Assembly: GCA_016928525.1 (NCBI GenBank)
Contig: JAFGKO010000355.1
Coordinates: 1-41,204 of the forward strand
Length of the DNA stretch: 41,204 bases
Direction: 5' to 3'
From: Anaerolineales bacterium
Lineage (GTDB): Bacteria; Chloroflexota; Anaerolineae; Anaerolineales; Villigracilaceae
Shown here: positions 7,334-14,890 of the stretch, piece after piece
Layout: each line of letters starts with the position of its first letter
How positions within the stretch are numbered: position 1 is the first letter of the stretch
Program-made: the position numbers and the translations under genes
The notes under the pieces: model-generated
The model's database searches: none
What the model was told of the DNA's origin: nothing
The model's input: the letters and a program-made list of their open reading frames with translations, nothing else

Positions 7334-8344
7334 TCACCCGGTCTTGTAATTGACTTTTGTCAGCCGGAAAGCCATCTTCGCGATCTCGATCCCTGAGACG
7401 ACGATGACGATCAATAGGATGAGTGGAACCATGGGGGTGAAAACGCGCACCAGCGTTTCGGCTGTCTCGATGCCGATCGGCGACCCGGCAAAGGCTCCGG
7501 CGTCGAGTTTCAGCAGGGACGGGCCACGCAGCAGCATAACCGCGATGGCGATGTTCGCCGCTTCCAGCACGATCTTCGCGATCCGTGTGCCCACCCCCCA
7601 GGCCTGTTTCTGCAGCAGGTAAAGGCTCAGGCTGATTTCCAAACCGCCCACCAGGGTGATCCAGGGCAGTACCCGGAAGAAAGCCTCGGACAGGACCGGG
7701 ACCGAAACCCACTGGCCATCCACTGTGAAGTTGAAGCCGATGATCTGGGGGTAGAAGTTGAAGATGACCAGCGCCGCGGCGATGAAGATGATCTCGAAGA
7801 TCAACTCGGCCGGTTTGACCTGGTCGATGTCAGGTTCTTTCAGCAGCGAGGCGGGATCCCACTCCTGCTCTTCTTGCAGGCCGAATTCAGAAGCTGGCAC
7901 GGTGCGTTCCAGGATGGCGAAGACCAGGGTGACATTGCCGAAGGCTGCCACCAGCGCGCTGACCAGCCCGGCGCCGAAATCGACCAATTTCTGCAGCAGT
8001 TCGGGGGAAGTCATATTCGAGCCGATCAACGAGACAAGCGTTGCAATTGTCAGACCCAGTGTCACAGCGAAGAAGACGATCTTCAGCACCAGCATGTAAG
8101 TGGGGAACATGCGCGGGCCGATCAGGTACGGATGGGTCTGGTAGCTGGCAGCGACTTTCCGGGGTGCGCCATACTCTTGCAATAGTTCCGTTGCCAGCGC
8201 CTCATCCGCCGGGTGGCCGGTCTGCTGGCTGCGGTCCTCGAGCATATCCTCCAGCGTGGAGCGCAGCTCTTTCTCGATGTCGAGCCGGTTCTTGCGCGGC
8301 AAGTGCTTGCCGACTTCAGTTACGTAGCGATCAATAAGGTTCAT
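7334..8344 (-). CDS. HAAS-domain multi-pass membrane protein (PadR partner)
   Basis: 336 residues. The N-terminal ~75 residues form a HAAS-type cytosolic helical domain (LIDRYVTEVGKHLPRK...IEKELRSTLEDMLEDR), known to occur next to PadR regulators and to act as a signalling input. Then follow about six membrane segments, for example MLVLKIVFFAVTLGLTIATL, LIFEIIFIAAALVIFNF and MVPLILLIVIVVSGIEIA. The start is well supported by CAGGAG six bases before the ATG. It lies 176 bp downstream of padR on the same strand, with a long inverted repeat in the gap. Transport or sensing function is undefined; the pairing with padR suggests a regulated membrane-stress unit. Confidence 0.85.
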   Translation of the reverse strand: MNLIDRYVTEVGKHLPRKNRLDIEKELRSTLEDMLEDRSQQTGHPADEALATELLQEYGAPRKVAASYQTHPYLIGPRMFPTYMLVLKIVFFAVTLGLTIATLVSLIGSNMTSPELLQKLVDFGAGLVSALVAAFGNVTLVFAILERTVPASEFGLQEEQEWDPASLLKEPDIDQVKPAELIFEIIFIAAALVIFNFYPQIIGFNFTVDGQWVSVPVLSEAFFRVLPWITLVGGLEISLSLYLLQKQAWGVGTRIAKIVLEAANIAIAVMLLRGPSLLKLDAGAFAGSPIGIETAETLVRVFTPMVPLILLIVIVVSGIEIAKMAFRLTKVNYKTG

Positions 8345-8379
8345 TTTTTCTCCTGATTATTGTTATTGCAATCTGCGAT

Positions 8380-8513
8380 GGTTGAGTAGCCGTCCTGAGC
8401 CTGTCGAAGGGCGGCGTATCGAAACCTGAGCAGTGAAGCAATCTTATCTTTTTATGATATTGCCGGGCCGGGTTTCGATACGCCCTTCGACGGTCGCTCA
8501 GGGCTACTCAACC
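8380..8513. repeat. Large inverted repeat of the GGTTGAGTAGCC / TCGAAGGGC type
   Basis: The left arm (8380-8426, GGTTGAGTAGCC to CGAAACC) is inverted in the right arm (8471-8513), with a few mismatches and indels over ~45 bp per arm. The core CTGAGCCTGTCGAAGGGC is a widely seen bacterial REP-type word. It fills nearly the whole gap between padR and the HAAS gene and would form a strong hairpin in their shared transcript, possibly uncoupling expression of the two. Confidence 0.85.
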
Positions 8514-8520
8514 CTCGGGG

Positions 8521-8850
8521 TTACTTCAACATCCTCTCCATCATAGAGACGATCCTGTTCCATTCTTCCTTGAGCCGGGGCAGCATTGTCTGCCCTTCAG
8601 GGCTGATGACATAATAGCGGCGCGGGCGCGAGCCTGCAGTGTTCCAGTCCGAGTTTAGCAGGCCTTGCGATTCGAGCCTGCGCAGCAGGGGGTAGAGCGT
8701 GCCCTGGTCGAGTTCTAGTCCCTGGTCGGAGAGCAGCTTCAACAACGAATAACCGTATTGCTCCTCGGACAGTTGGCTCAACACCGCCAGCACGATCATG
8801 CCGCGTCGCAGTTCGTTGAGTGTGTTTTCATACATTTCATTGGTTGACAT
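8521..8850 (-). CDS. PadR-family transcriptional regulator
   Basis: 109 residues. The winged-helix domain has the family signature: RRGMIVLAVLSQLSEEQYGYSLLKLLSDQGLELDQGTLYPLLRRLESQGLLNSDW, then GSRPRRYYVISPEG in the wing. The short C-terminal helix is typical of subfamily-2 PadR proteins, which dimerise through it. The ATG at 8850 is preceded by AAGGAT. A consensus promoter with an overlapping dyad lies just upstream, so autorepression is likely. The HAAS membrane protein downstream is the expected co-transcribed partner. The ligand is unknown. Confidence 0.95.
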   Translation of the reverse strand: MSTNEMYENTLNELRRGMIVLAVLSQLSEEQYGYSLLKLLSDQGLELDQGTLYPLLRRLESQGLLNSDWNTAGSRPRRYYVISPEGQTMLPRLKEEWNRIVSMMERMLK

Positions 8851-8867
8851 ACTTTATCCTTTTCTAC

Positions 8868-8896
8868 ATTATACTGTGCAATACATAGTATGTCAA
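8868..8896 (-). promoter_or_regulatory. Consensus sigma-70-type promoter of padR
   Basis: On the minus strand TTGACA (8896-8891) and TATAAT (8873-8868) are both perfect hexamers separated by exactly 17 bp. The -10 box ends 17 bp before the padR ATG, so the leader is very short. This is the best promoter seen in the window. Confidence 0.9.
8871..8891. promoter_or_regulatory. Probable PadR operator inside the padR promoter
   Basis: The 21-bp word ATACTGTGCAATACATAGTAT is a dyad with 8 of 10 positions paired (ATACT/AGTAT outside, TG/CA inside). It fills the spacer between the -35 and -10 boxes. This position and the ATGT/ACAT-like half-sites are typical of PadR autoregulation, in which binding blocks RNA polymerase. 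Assignment to this PadR is inference. Confidence 0.7.
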
Positions 8897-8938
8897 GGGA
8901 AATAGTGCTGCTTGTGACGCGACGCTCTCTGAAAGAAG

Positions 8939-8992
8939 TCCGAAAAAAGGGATGACGGCGCGCATACGCGCGCCGTCATCCCTTTTTTCGGA
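8939..8992. repeat. Perfect 25-bp-arm hairpin, diverged relative of the sixA-flanking repeat
   Basis: TCCGAAAAAAGGGATGACGG at the left is exactly inverted at the right; total 25 bp per arm with loop ATAC. It shares the plan of copies A and B (CCGAAAA, then GGG, GC-rich top, rTAC loop, CCC, TTTTCGG), although the stem sequence differs throughout and every change is paired. It begins 34 bp past the stop of the acyltransferase-like gene and could terminate that transcript. Confidence 0.85.
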
Positions 8993-9026
8993 TATTTTTG
9001 TTATGAAAGTATTTCAACGAAATCGA

Positions 9027-10148
9027 CTACAAATAAGCAAGGACTCCGCGCAGAAGGGTTTGCGACTGTTTGAAGCGCCCGTACCACAGCGCAGGGAGAT
9101 AGAGGATTGCCAATCCTGCGAACCAGTAAAGGTACATGACCGGAAGACTTGTGCCGAACGGTTCGAAAGTGCGTCCCATGAGCATGTATAAGTATAGATG
9201 TAAGACGTAGACGAACAGCGGCGCGCTTCCGAACGCGACCAGCGGCCTGCTGGCCGTTTCGACGAATTTACCTGCCTTCGAAAACCCCCACAAGGCGATC
9301 AGGCTGACCCCCATCGTAAGGAATGTGAAGGTCAGGCTGGGCGGGTACTTGACCACGTTCAGGAAATCGATCCAGGTATCCCCCGCGCGCGGACGGATGT
9401 TCCCGAAGCCGTCTGTGTAGCGGACGATGGCGAACAAGACCAACAAAGCGATGCCCAGCCAGAGTCCTTTTTGGTAGGCCTTTTTCTCGTCCGCCAGCAG
9501 CCAGCGCCCGAATAACATCCCGAAGACGACCAGTTCCAGCCAGGGTAATACCGGGAAATTCGACCAGAACTCCCCATCGCCGCCGCAGCGCATCAGGATC
9601 AGATTCCAGGGCTCATTGTCGAGCGCGCCCCACATCTCCGGGTTGGGATGCAGCCATTCGCTTCCGAGCAGCAGGCCCAGGGTCAGGATGAGAAGCGAGC
9701 TGGGGTTCAGTTGAAATAAAAAGCTGCCGAGGATCATAGTCCCGCCCAAGGCAATCAGCACGCCGATGTACGTCTCAGGGAAGAAGCCCGGGCCCTCTTT
9801 CCAGATCGGATTGACTATCAGCAATTGCAGCGCGGTCAAGACAATCCCGCGTAACCAGAAATGACTTCTGATATGCCACATACTCCAGCCCTGCCTCCAG
9901 CGGGATTCGGCAAAGAGCAACATGCCGACGCCCATCAGGAAGAAAAAGCCCGGCGCGCTGAAATGCGTCACCAGGCGGGTCAGGAAGGGTAGAGCGGAGT
10001 CGTAGGCAGGGAATGGGCCGCCCCAGTACTCGCCGGGTGAATGCTGCTGGGCGATGAAGTAATTGGCGTGGTCGAGCGCCATGAAGACGATGATCAGCCC
10101 GCGCAGGGCGTCGAGGGGGTAGATGCGTTGGGTCAGGGTTTGCTTCAA
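9027..10148 (-). CDS. HGSNAT/DUF1624-like membrane acyltransferase family protein
   Basis: 373 residues and mostly membrane-embedded, with about ten hydrophobic segments. The N-terminal PLDALRGLIIVFMALDHANYF is the signature of the DUF1624 / heparan-alpha-glucosaminide N-acetyltransferase-like family, related to YeiB; animal HGSNAT moves acetyl from acetyl-CoA across the lysosomal membrane onto glucosamine, but bacterial members are uncharacterised. A His in VTHFSAPGFFFLMGVGM follows in the second segment. The only in-frame start near the family N-terminus is TTG at 10148 (the nearby ATG at 10159 is in another frame and stops after four codons). It is downstream of the cupin gene on the same strand. 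Substrate unknown. Confidence 0.82.
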   Translation of the reverse strand: MKQTLTQRIYPLDALRGLIIVFMALDHANYFIAQQHSPGEYWGGPFPAYDSALPFLTRLVTHFSAPGFFFLMGVGMLLFAESRWRQGWSMWHIRSHFWLRGIVLTALQLLIVNPIWKEGPGFFPETYIGVLIALGGTMILGSFLFQLNPSSLLILTLGLLLGSEWLHPNPEMWGALDNEPWNLILMRCGGDGEFWSNFPVLPWLELVVFGMLFGRWLLADEKKAYQKGLWLGIALLVLFAIVRYTDGFGNIRPRAGDTWIDFLNVVKYPPSLTFTFLTMGVSLIALWGFSKAGKFVETASRPLVAFGSAPLFVYVLHLYLYMLMGRTFEPFGTSLPVMYLYWFAGLAILYLPALWYGRFKQSQTLLRGVLAYL

Positions 10149-10244
10149 ATCCGGGTCATTTCTCGTTTCGGCTGCGTTTGAACTGCATCCGGCTCGCAGT
10201 GGAACTGCTCGCCAACCAATATTAGTTCGGAGTAAGGCTACAAC

Positions 10245-10586
10245 CTACTCCTCCGGCGTGTAGTATGGCAGGTAATCCTCCCGTACCGGCGAAAAGACTT
10301 CCACCACAACCGATTCCTCGAGCGCAGTAGCGCCATGCTCGACGTCCCCGGCAATGTTCCAGCTATCGCCGACCTTGGCAATACGGTGTTCGCCGTCCAC
10401 CAGAAAGTCCATATGGCCGGAGACCAGATAGCCGGTCTGCTCGTGCGGGTGCTTGTGCGGTGGGATGATCGCACCTTTTTCCAGCTTGACTTCGGTTAAA
10501 AGGGTTTGCGCTCCATATACCATTGCCTTGAGATGCACACCTTTGACGAGTTCCGTGTGCTTGCCGACGTTGGATTTCTTGAACAT
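10245..10586 (-). CDS. Small cupin-domain protein
   Basis: 113 residues, a single beta-barrel cupin. Motif 1 is seen as IIPPHKHPHEQTGYLVSG (metal-ligand His, His, Glu) and motif 2 as GDSWNIAGDVEHGATALE (third His). Such single cupins bind a metal and may be enzymes, sugar binders or sensors; nothing here decides among them. The start is strong (AAGGAGG before the ATG). It is downstream of the Mut7-C gene, with a nested palindrome between, and upstream of the acyltransferase-like gene, so the three may share a transcript. Confidence 0.88.
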   Translation of the reverse strand: MFKKSNVGKHTELVKGVHLKAMVYGAQTLLTEVKLEKGAIIPPHKHPHEQTGYLVSGHMDFLVDGEHRIAKVGDSWNIAGDVEHGATALEESVVVEVFSPVREDYLPYYTPEE

Positions 10587-10613
10587 GGCATCCTCCTTAA
10601 TGTTTTGGAGTGT

Positions 10614-10651
10614 GGACTTAAGTCCGCAGAAAATTGCAGACTAAAGTCTGC
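10614..10651. repeat. Two adjacent palindromes (GGACTTAAGTCC and GCAGACTAAAGTCTGC)
   Basis: A 12-bp perfect palindrome (10614-10625) and a 16-bp one with 7-bp arms (10636-10651) share the core (G/A)ACTNAAGTC. The arrangement of two related self-palindromes side by side resembles the elements at 3791-3856 and 5364-5396. It lies between the Mut7-C stop and the cupin start. Confidence 0.75.
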
Positions 10652-10659
10652 GCTCCGCC

Positions 10660-11373
10660 TTATGAAGTTTTATTGGATACTTCCTCGATCAATTGTAGCA
10701 TTCGTTCGTAGTGCGAACCCTTCCAGTACACCTGGTCGCAGGCCGGGCAGAATTTGAATTCATCATAGTATTTTTTCGTCAGCGGTTCCAGTTTCTCCAG
10801 AACCATTTCTTTTTCGACCGGCTCCAGCAGGTGGTTACAGTTCATACAGCGTTGAAACGGTCTGACCCATTTCACCAATCTATATCTTTGGATGACTTCG
10901 TATAGCTGTTCTGTTGAATTCAGGCTGCGCAGCAGGTATCCCTGGCTGATGACTTTGTGCATCAGCAGCAGGCGATCGCGGGTCAGCAGGATGTGTCTAT
11001 CTTCGACGCTGATGCGCACCAGTTCATCATCTTCGTAGGCGTTATCGTACAGGCAGTCCAGGCCGAGCATGCGCAGGTGGGAAGCCAGCCGTCCCAGGTG
11101 ACCATCGAGCACGAAACGCGGCTCGTCCGTCAAATCAGCAGGCGCAACAGGCCGGACCTCGATCCTGTCACCGCCTTGTGTGATGTAATCCAGCCCGATT
11201 TCTCTTCCGTCCGCGTACAACGCTCCAATCTCTGTGTGCGGGATTCCCAGCGATTCGATCAGGTGCTTCACCGATTGCGGACCTTGAAAGCGCAGTTCAA
11301 CGGGTTTGCCGCGCAGGTCGCGTTTGAGCAGCAGTTGCAAATCCGGGGCGAAGTCGAAGAGGGCGACTTTCAT
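10660..11373 (-). CDS. Mut7-C RNase-like (PIN-fold) protein with N-terminal ubiquitin-like domain
   Basis: 237 residues from ATG 11373 (a TTG at 11391 is also possible). Residues 1-80 match the Mut7-C ubiquitin/ThiS-like domain (VALFDFAPDLQLLLKRDLRG ... GGDRIEVRPV). The rest is a Mut7-C domain: PRFVLDGHLGRLASHLRMLGLDCLYDN, ILLTRDRLLL with acidic residues of the PIN-like active site, then two CxxC pairs (RCMNCNHLLE and KFCPACDQVYW) forming a zinc ribbon, and WKGSHYERM. The family is predicted to be an RNase or toxin-like nuclease; activity is not established for most bacterial members. It is divergent from the two-component system to its right. Confidence 0.88.
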   Translation of the reverse strand: MKVALFDFAPDLQLLLKRDLRGKPVELRFQGPQSVKHLIESLGIPHTEIGALYADGREIGLDYITQGGDRIEVRPVAPADLTDEPRFVLDGHLGRLASHLRMLGLDCLYDNAYEDDELVRISVEDRHILLTRDRLLLMHKVISQGYLLRSLNSTEQLYEVIQRYRLVKWVRPFQRCMNCNHLLEPVEKEMVLEKLEPLTKKYYDEFKFCPACDQVYWKGSHYERMLQLIEEVSNKTS

Positions 11374-11633
11374 AGGGTAAGTGTATGCCAAAATGATTTA
11401 GGAAGCAAATAGTTTTGCCCGAAGGCGCTACTTGATGGGGAATAAGCAGTCTCAACTGTGTTTTGCTACTGCTTGCGTGTTTTCCCGGACTTGCATCTAG
11501 CAAATTGTTTTTAGAAACCAGGATACTGGTTTGGGCATTTCCGCGACAATCTGTAGATGTAGGGTGTCTGCTTATCAAACATTGTCTTCGTCCTGACATC
11601 ATCCTGCCACAGAATCGTGATATGCTTTGAGTG

Positions 11634-12326
11634 ATGATACATCGCATTCTTGTTGTGGACGATGAGCCTGCTGTGAGCGACCTGTTAGCATACAATCTTC
11701 GGAAGGCTCATTATGAAGTTATAGTTGCTGCTGATGGACCGGAAGCATTACGGCTGGCGCGTGAAGCATCCCCCAGTTTGATTTTGCTCGACCTGATGAT
11801 CCCTGATGTGGACGGCCTGGATGTTTGCCGTGAACTGCGCAAGACCAGCGATGTGCCCATCATCATGATCACAGCTCGCGGCGAAGAAATCGACCGCGTG
11901 GTCGGTCTCGAATTGGGCGCCGATGACTACGTCACAAAACCTTTCAGCGTGCGTGAATTGATGGCGCGGGTCAAGGCCGTGCTGCGCCGTGTCCAATCCG
12001 AAGGTAAAGGGGAAGCGCCGCCCACTCTATTTCACGGCCCCGGCGGCTTACAAATGAATGTTGATGCTCGCACCGTGCTCGTTGGGGAAATAAATCTTGA
12101 TTTGACCCGTTTAGAATTCGACCTGCTTTACCACCTTTTGTCTAACGCTGGTCGGGTGTTGACTCGCGAACGCTTGCTTGAACAGGTCTGGGGGTATGAT
12201 TTTGTGGGCGATACCCGCGCCGTTGACAGCGCTGTCAAGCGCTTGCGTGGCAAACTGCGCACGGCTTCTGCCAACGCTGATGCCATCGAAGCTGTGCGCG
12301 GACTTGGTTACCGGTTAAACGAATAA
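11634..12326 (+). CDS. OmpR/PhoB-family response regulator
   Basis: About 230 residues. The receiver domain (1-120) shows the acidic pocket VVDDE, the phospho-acceptor Asp in ILLDLMIPD (near residue 53), the switch Thr in MITARG and the Lys in DDYVTKPF. A winged-helix DNA-binding domain follows: NLDLTRLEFDLLYHLLSNAGRVLTRERLLEQVWGYD and VDSAVKRLRGKL. The start may be ATG 11634 or GTG 11631. It is followed after 3 bp by its histidine kinase gene, so the pair is one operon. Target genes are unknown; the SIMPL protein just downstream is a candidate. Confidence 0.95.
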   Translation: MIHRILVVDDEPAVSDLLAYNLRKAHYEVIVAADGPEALRLAREASPSLILLDLMIPDVDGLDVCRELRKTSDVPIIMITARGEEIDRVVGLELGADDYVTKPFSVRELMARVKAVLRRVQSEGKGEAPPTLFHGPGGLQMNVDARTVLVGEINLDLTRLEFDLLYHLLSNAGRVLTRERLLEQVWGYDFVGDTRAVDSAVKRLRGKLRTASANADAIEAVRGLGYRLNE

Positions 12327-12329
12327 ATT

Positions 12330-13796
12330 ATGCGTACGCCTGTCCAACTCCGTCTATCGCTAACAACCTTGGTGGTGCTTTTATTCGGCATGGGAATAGC
12401 TGCTGTGCTGGCCTGGCTGTCTGTGGAGCAGCTTTACCTTAAAACCCAACGGGAGAACCTGCTCGCCCAGGCCCAACTGACTGCTTCTGCTTTGTACGGC
12501 ACATCGTTTCCGTCTGCCCCTGCTGAACCTTATTTGCAAACATCCAACGTTCAGCCTGGTATTCACACCCGTCTGCTGGGGGAACAGGGTGCGGTCGTGG
12601 TCAATTTACCCATTGCAGCCGATGACTCGCCTGTGCAGGTTCCCCTGGCTGAAAACGCCGCATCGATCTCTCCCCAAAACCTGCTCCAACGCCCCGAAAT
12701 TGAATCTTCTTTGGAAGGGATACCTGCCACTGCAGTCCGTCGAGTTGTGTCTGCTAACAATCGCCGTGTGCTGTATGCAGCCGCGCCTGTCTTTGCTGCT
12801 GGCGGCGACATTATCGGTATCGTCTATCTTGCAACGCCCCTGCCACCAGCTAGCTTGCCGACAAACATTGTCCTGCAATTGGTAGGCGCATTCCTGGTTG
12901 CTGTCTTTCTCGCCGGGGCAACTGGAGCATTCCTGTCTTGGCGCATCGCACACCCGCTTGAACAACTTGTCGCCGCGGCCAGAGCCGTTGCAAGTGGAAA
13001 TTTAGCTCAACATGTCCCAACGGATAGTGACATCCGTGAATTGCACAACCTGGGTGAAGCCTTCAACAACATGACTGCCAACCTGCGACAAGCTGACCAG
13101 GCTAAGAACGTCTTCGTTGCTGATGTCACTCACGAATTGCGTACACCGCTGACCGTTATCAACGGTACCATCGAGACGCTTGAAGATGGCGCGATCGATG
13201 ATCTAGAAGGGCGCGGTCCGTTGCTGAAATCCATGCAGAGTGAAACGAAGCGCTTAATTCGCCTGGTAAACGATCTTCTGGTACTGACCCGCGCCGATGC
13301 CGGGGCCTTGAATCTGAAGATAGAATGTGTAGACCTGGTAGAGCTGGTTCGCGCCCGTTGCACCAGCCTGGCTGCGTTAGCGGAACCCCGCCGGGTAGTG
13401 CTAACTATCGAGGCGCAGGAGCAGACCAAAGTCTGGGGGGACGCGGATCGACTGATCCAGGTGTTGGATAATTTGCTAGATAATGCTATCCGTCACGCGC
13501 CTGATGAGTCTGCTGTCACCGTGATTATCCAGGGAGATGGGCACGAAGTACGGTGTGCGGTCAGCGATCATGGGCCTGGTATCCCGGTGCAACACTTGCC
13601 TTTCATTTTTGAGCGTTTCTATCGTGCAGATACTTCCCGCAACCGTCACACTGGTGGATCGGGCCTGGGCCTGGCTATCGTCCGCTCGCTGGTGTTGGCG
13701 CAAAGTGGGCGCATCACTGCTGAGAGTGTTGAGGGCCAGGGCACTACGATCACCTTTTGGCTTCCTACCGACGAAAACTGCCTTTCAACTGCCTGA
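12330..13796 (+). CDS. Membrane sensor histidine kinase
   Basis: 488 residues. TM1 (about 9-30) and TM2 (about 182-206) enclose a ~150-residue extracytoplasmic sensor domain. A HAMP linker follows (SWRIAHPLEQLVAAARAVASGNL), then HisKA with the phospho-acceptor in FVADVTHELRTPLTVINGT. The catalytic domain has N box NLLDNAIRHAP, G1 SDHGPGIP, F box FERFYRAD and G2 GGSGLGLAI. The organisation is that of PhoR/BaeS-type kinases, which autophosphorylate and pass phosphate to the adjacent response regulator. The sensor domain has no recognised fold by eye, so the signal is unknown. Confidence 0.95.
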   Translation: MRTPVQLRLSLTTLVVLLFGMGIAAVLAWLSVEQLYLKTQRENLLAQAQLTASALYGTSFPSAPAEPYLQTSNVQPGIHTRLLGEQGAVVVNLPIAADDSPVQVPLAENAASISPQNLLQRPEIESSLEGIPATAVRRVVSANNRRVLYAAAPVFAAGGDIIGIVYLATPLPPASLPTNIVLQLVGAFLVAVFLAGATGAFLSWRIAHPLEQLVAAARAVASGNLAQHVPTDSDIRELHNLGEAFNNMTANLRQADQAKNVFVADVTHELRTPLTVINGTIETLEDGAIDDLEGRGPLLKSMQSETKRLIRLVNDLLVLTRADAGALNLKIECVDLVELVRARCTSLAALAEPRRVVLTIEAQEQTKVWGDADRLIQVLDNLLDNAIRHAPDESAVTVIIQGDGHEVRCAVSDHGPGIPVQHLPFIFERFYRADTSRNRHTGGSGLGLAIVRSLVLAQSGRITAESVEGQGTTITFWLPTDENCLSTA

Positions 13797-13871
13797 AATT
13801 TGACACACTCCTGCCTGGGTGAGGGGATAAGATGATATTAGAAGTTCGTCATTCACAGACAGGAGAATCTC

Positions 13872-14693
13872 ATGAAGCAAACATCCACAGTTCTGAATGC
13901 CATTATGGTTTGTACAATGGTTTTGATGATGGTTACGCTTGTCCTCCCCAATGTCAGTGTTAAAGCTGCACCTACTGCTGAGGCCACTTTCGGAACCACC
14001 GGAGAGCCTGAATTGGTTTGTGATACAGGTCGTTTGATCCAGGTCAGTGGTACGGCGGTGGTAAATGTGATACCCGACCGGGTATTGATTCAATTAGGTG
14101 TGCAGTCTAATGGCACCACACCCCAAAAAGTGGAAGTAGCCAATAGCACTACAATAAACAAAATAATCCGAGCCTTAAAAGTTCTGGGAATTGAAGAGAA
14201 AGACATCGTTACAGATTGGTATGTGATCCAGCCACTCTATGATGAATATGATTCTTTATATATCAAGGGTTACCGCATCCACAATATTGTGGCTGTCACA
14301 CTGCGCGACATCAGCAAAGTCAATAAGGTGATTGGCGCTGCCCTTGATGCCGGAGCCAACCAGGTCGTCGAGGTGGAATTTTATCTCAGCGACCTGCGTA
14401 AATATCGCGATCAAGCACGCGATTTGGCGATGAAAGCTGCTAAGGAGAAAGCAAATGACCTGGCTTCTGCAGCCGGGGCGGAGACAGGCTGCGTAATGAA
14501 CATCAACGAGAATTCGTGGTCGTATTACAACGGTGGCTGGTATGGTCAAAGCCGAGAATTGTGGACGCAAAACGTTGTACAAAATGCGGCTCCCGCAGGT
14601 GGCGAATCCGGCGTGCTGACGGATGCGGGGCCAGTTAATCTTGGACAGATCTCTGTCCGTGCTGAGGTGAGTGCCTCGTTTAGTTTGAGGTAG
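13872..14693 (+). CDS. Secreted SIMPL-domain (DUF541) protein
   Basis: 273 residues. A signal peptide spans about residues 1-33 (hydrophobic MVCTMVLMMVTLVLPNVSV, then KAA). The mature part fits the SIMPL/DUF541 family: ISVSGTAVVNVIPDRVLIQLGVQ-like start (here IQVSGTAVVNVIPDRVLIQL), KVEVANSTTINKIIRALKVLG, YRIHNIVAVTLRD and ARDLAMKAAKEKANDLASAAG, ending with QISVRAEVSASFSL. The family forms oligomeric envelope proteins, some tied to oxidative-stress tolerance; the biochemical role is unclear. AGGAG precedes the ATG. It starts 75 bp after the kinase stop, so it may belong to the two-component operon. Confidence 0.92.
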   Translation: MKQTSTVLNAIMVCTMVLMMVTLVLPNVSVKAAPTAEATFGTTGEPELVCDTGRLIQVSGTAVVNVIPDRVLIQLGVQSNGTTPQKVEVANSTTINKIIRALKVLGIEEKDIVTDWYVIQPLYDEYDSLYIKGYRIHNIVAVTLRDISKVNKVIGAALDAGANQVVEVEFYLSDLRKYRDQARDLAMKAAKEKANDLASAAGAETGCVMNINENSWSYYNGGWYGQSRELWTQNVVQNAAPAGGESGVLTDAGPVNLGQISVRAEVSASFSLR

Positions 14694-14890
14694 AGATGAT
14701 AGGGAACAGGATTTGAGTTCGCAGAGCGTAACAAATCGGGGTGCTGCGATGTCCACTACCCAGATAGGATCATGGCGTAGGAGGGGGCAATTTCCAATCG
14801 GAGTGAATGAAACTTCGTGCGGCAAAGGTTGGCTTGAATTTCAAAAACGTTCTGGTTTGATAAGTTTCACCTCTTGGCAGAATTTCGTGC

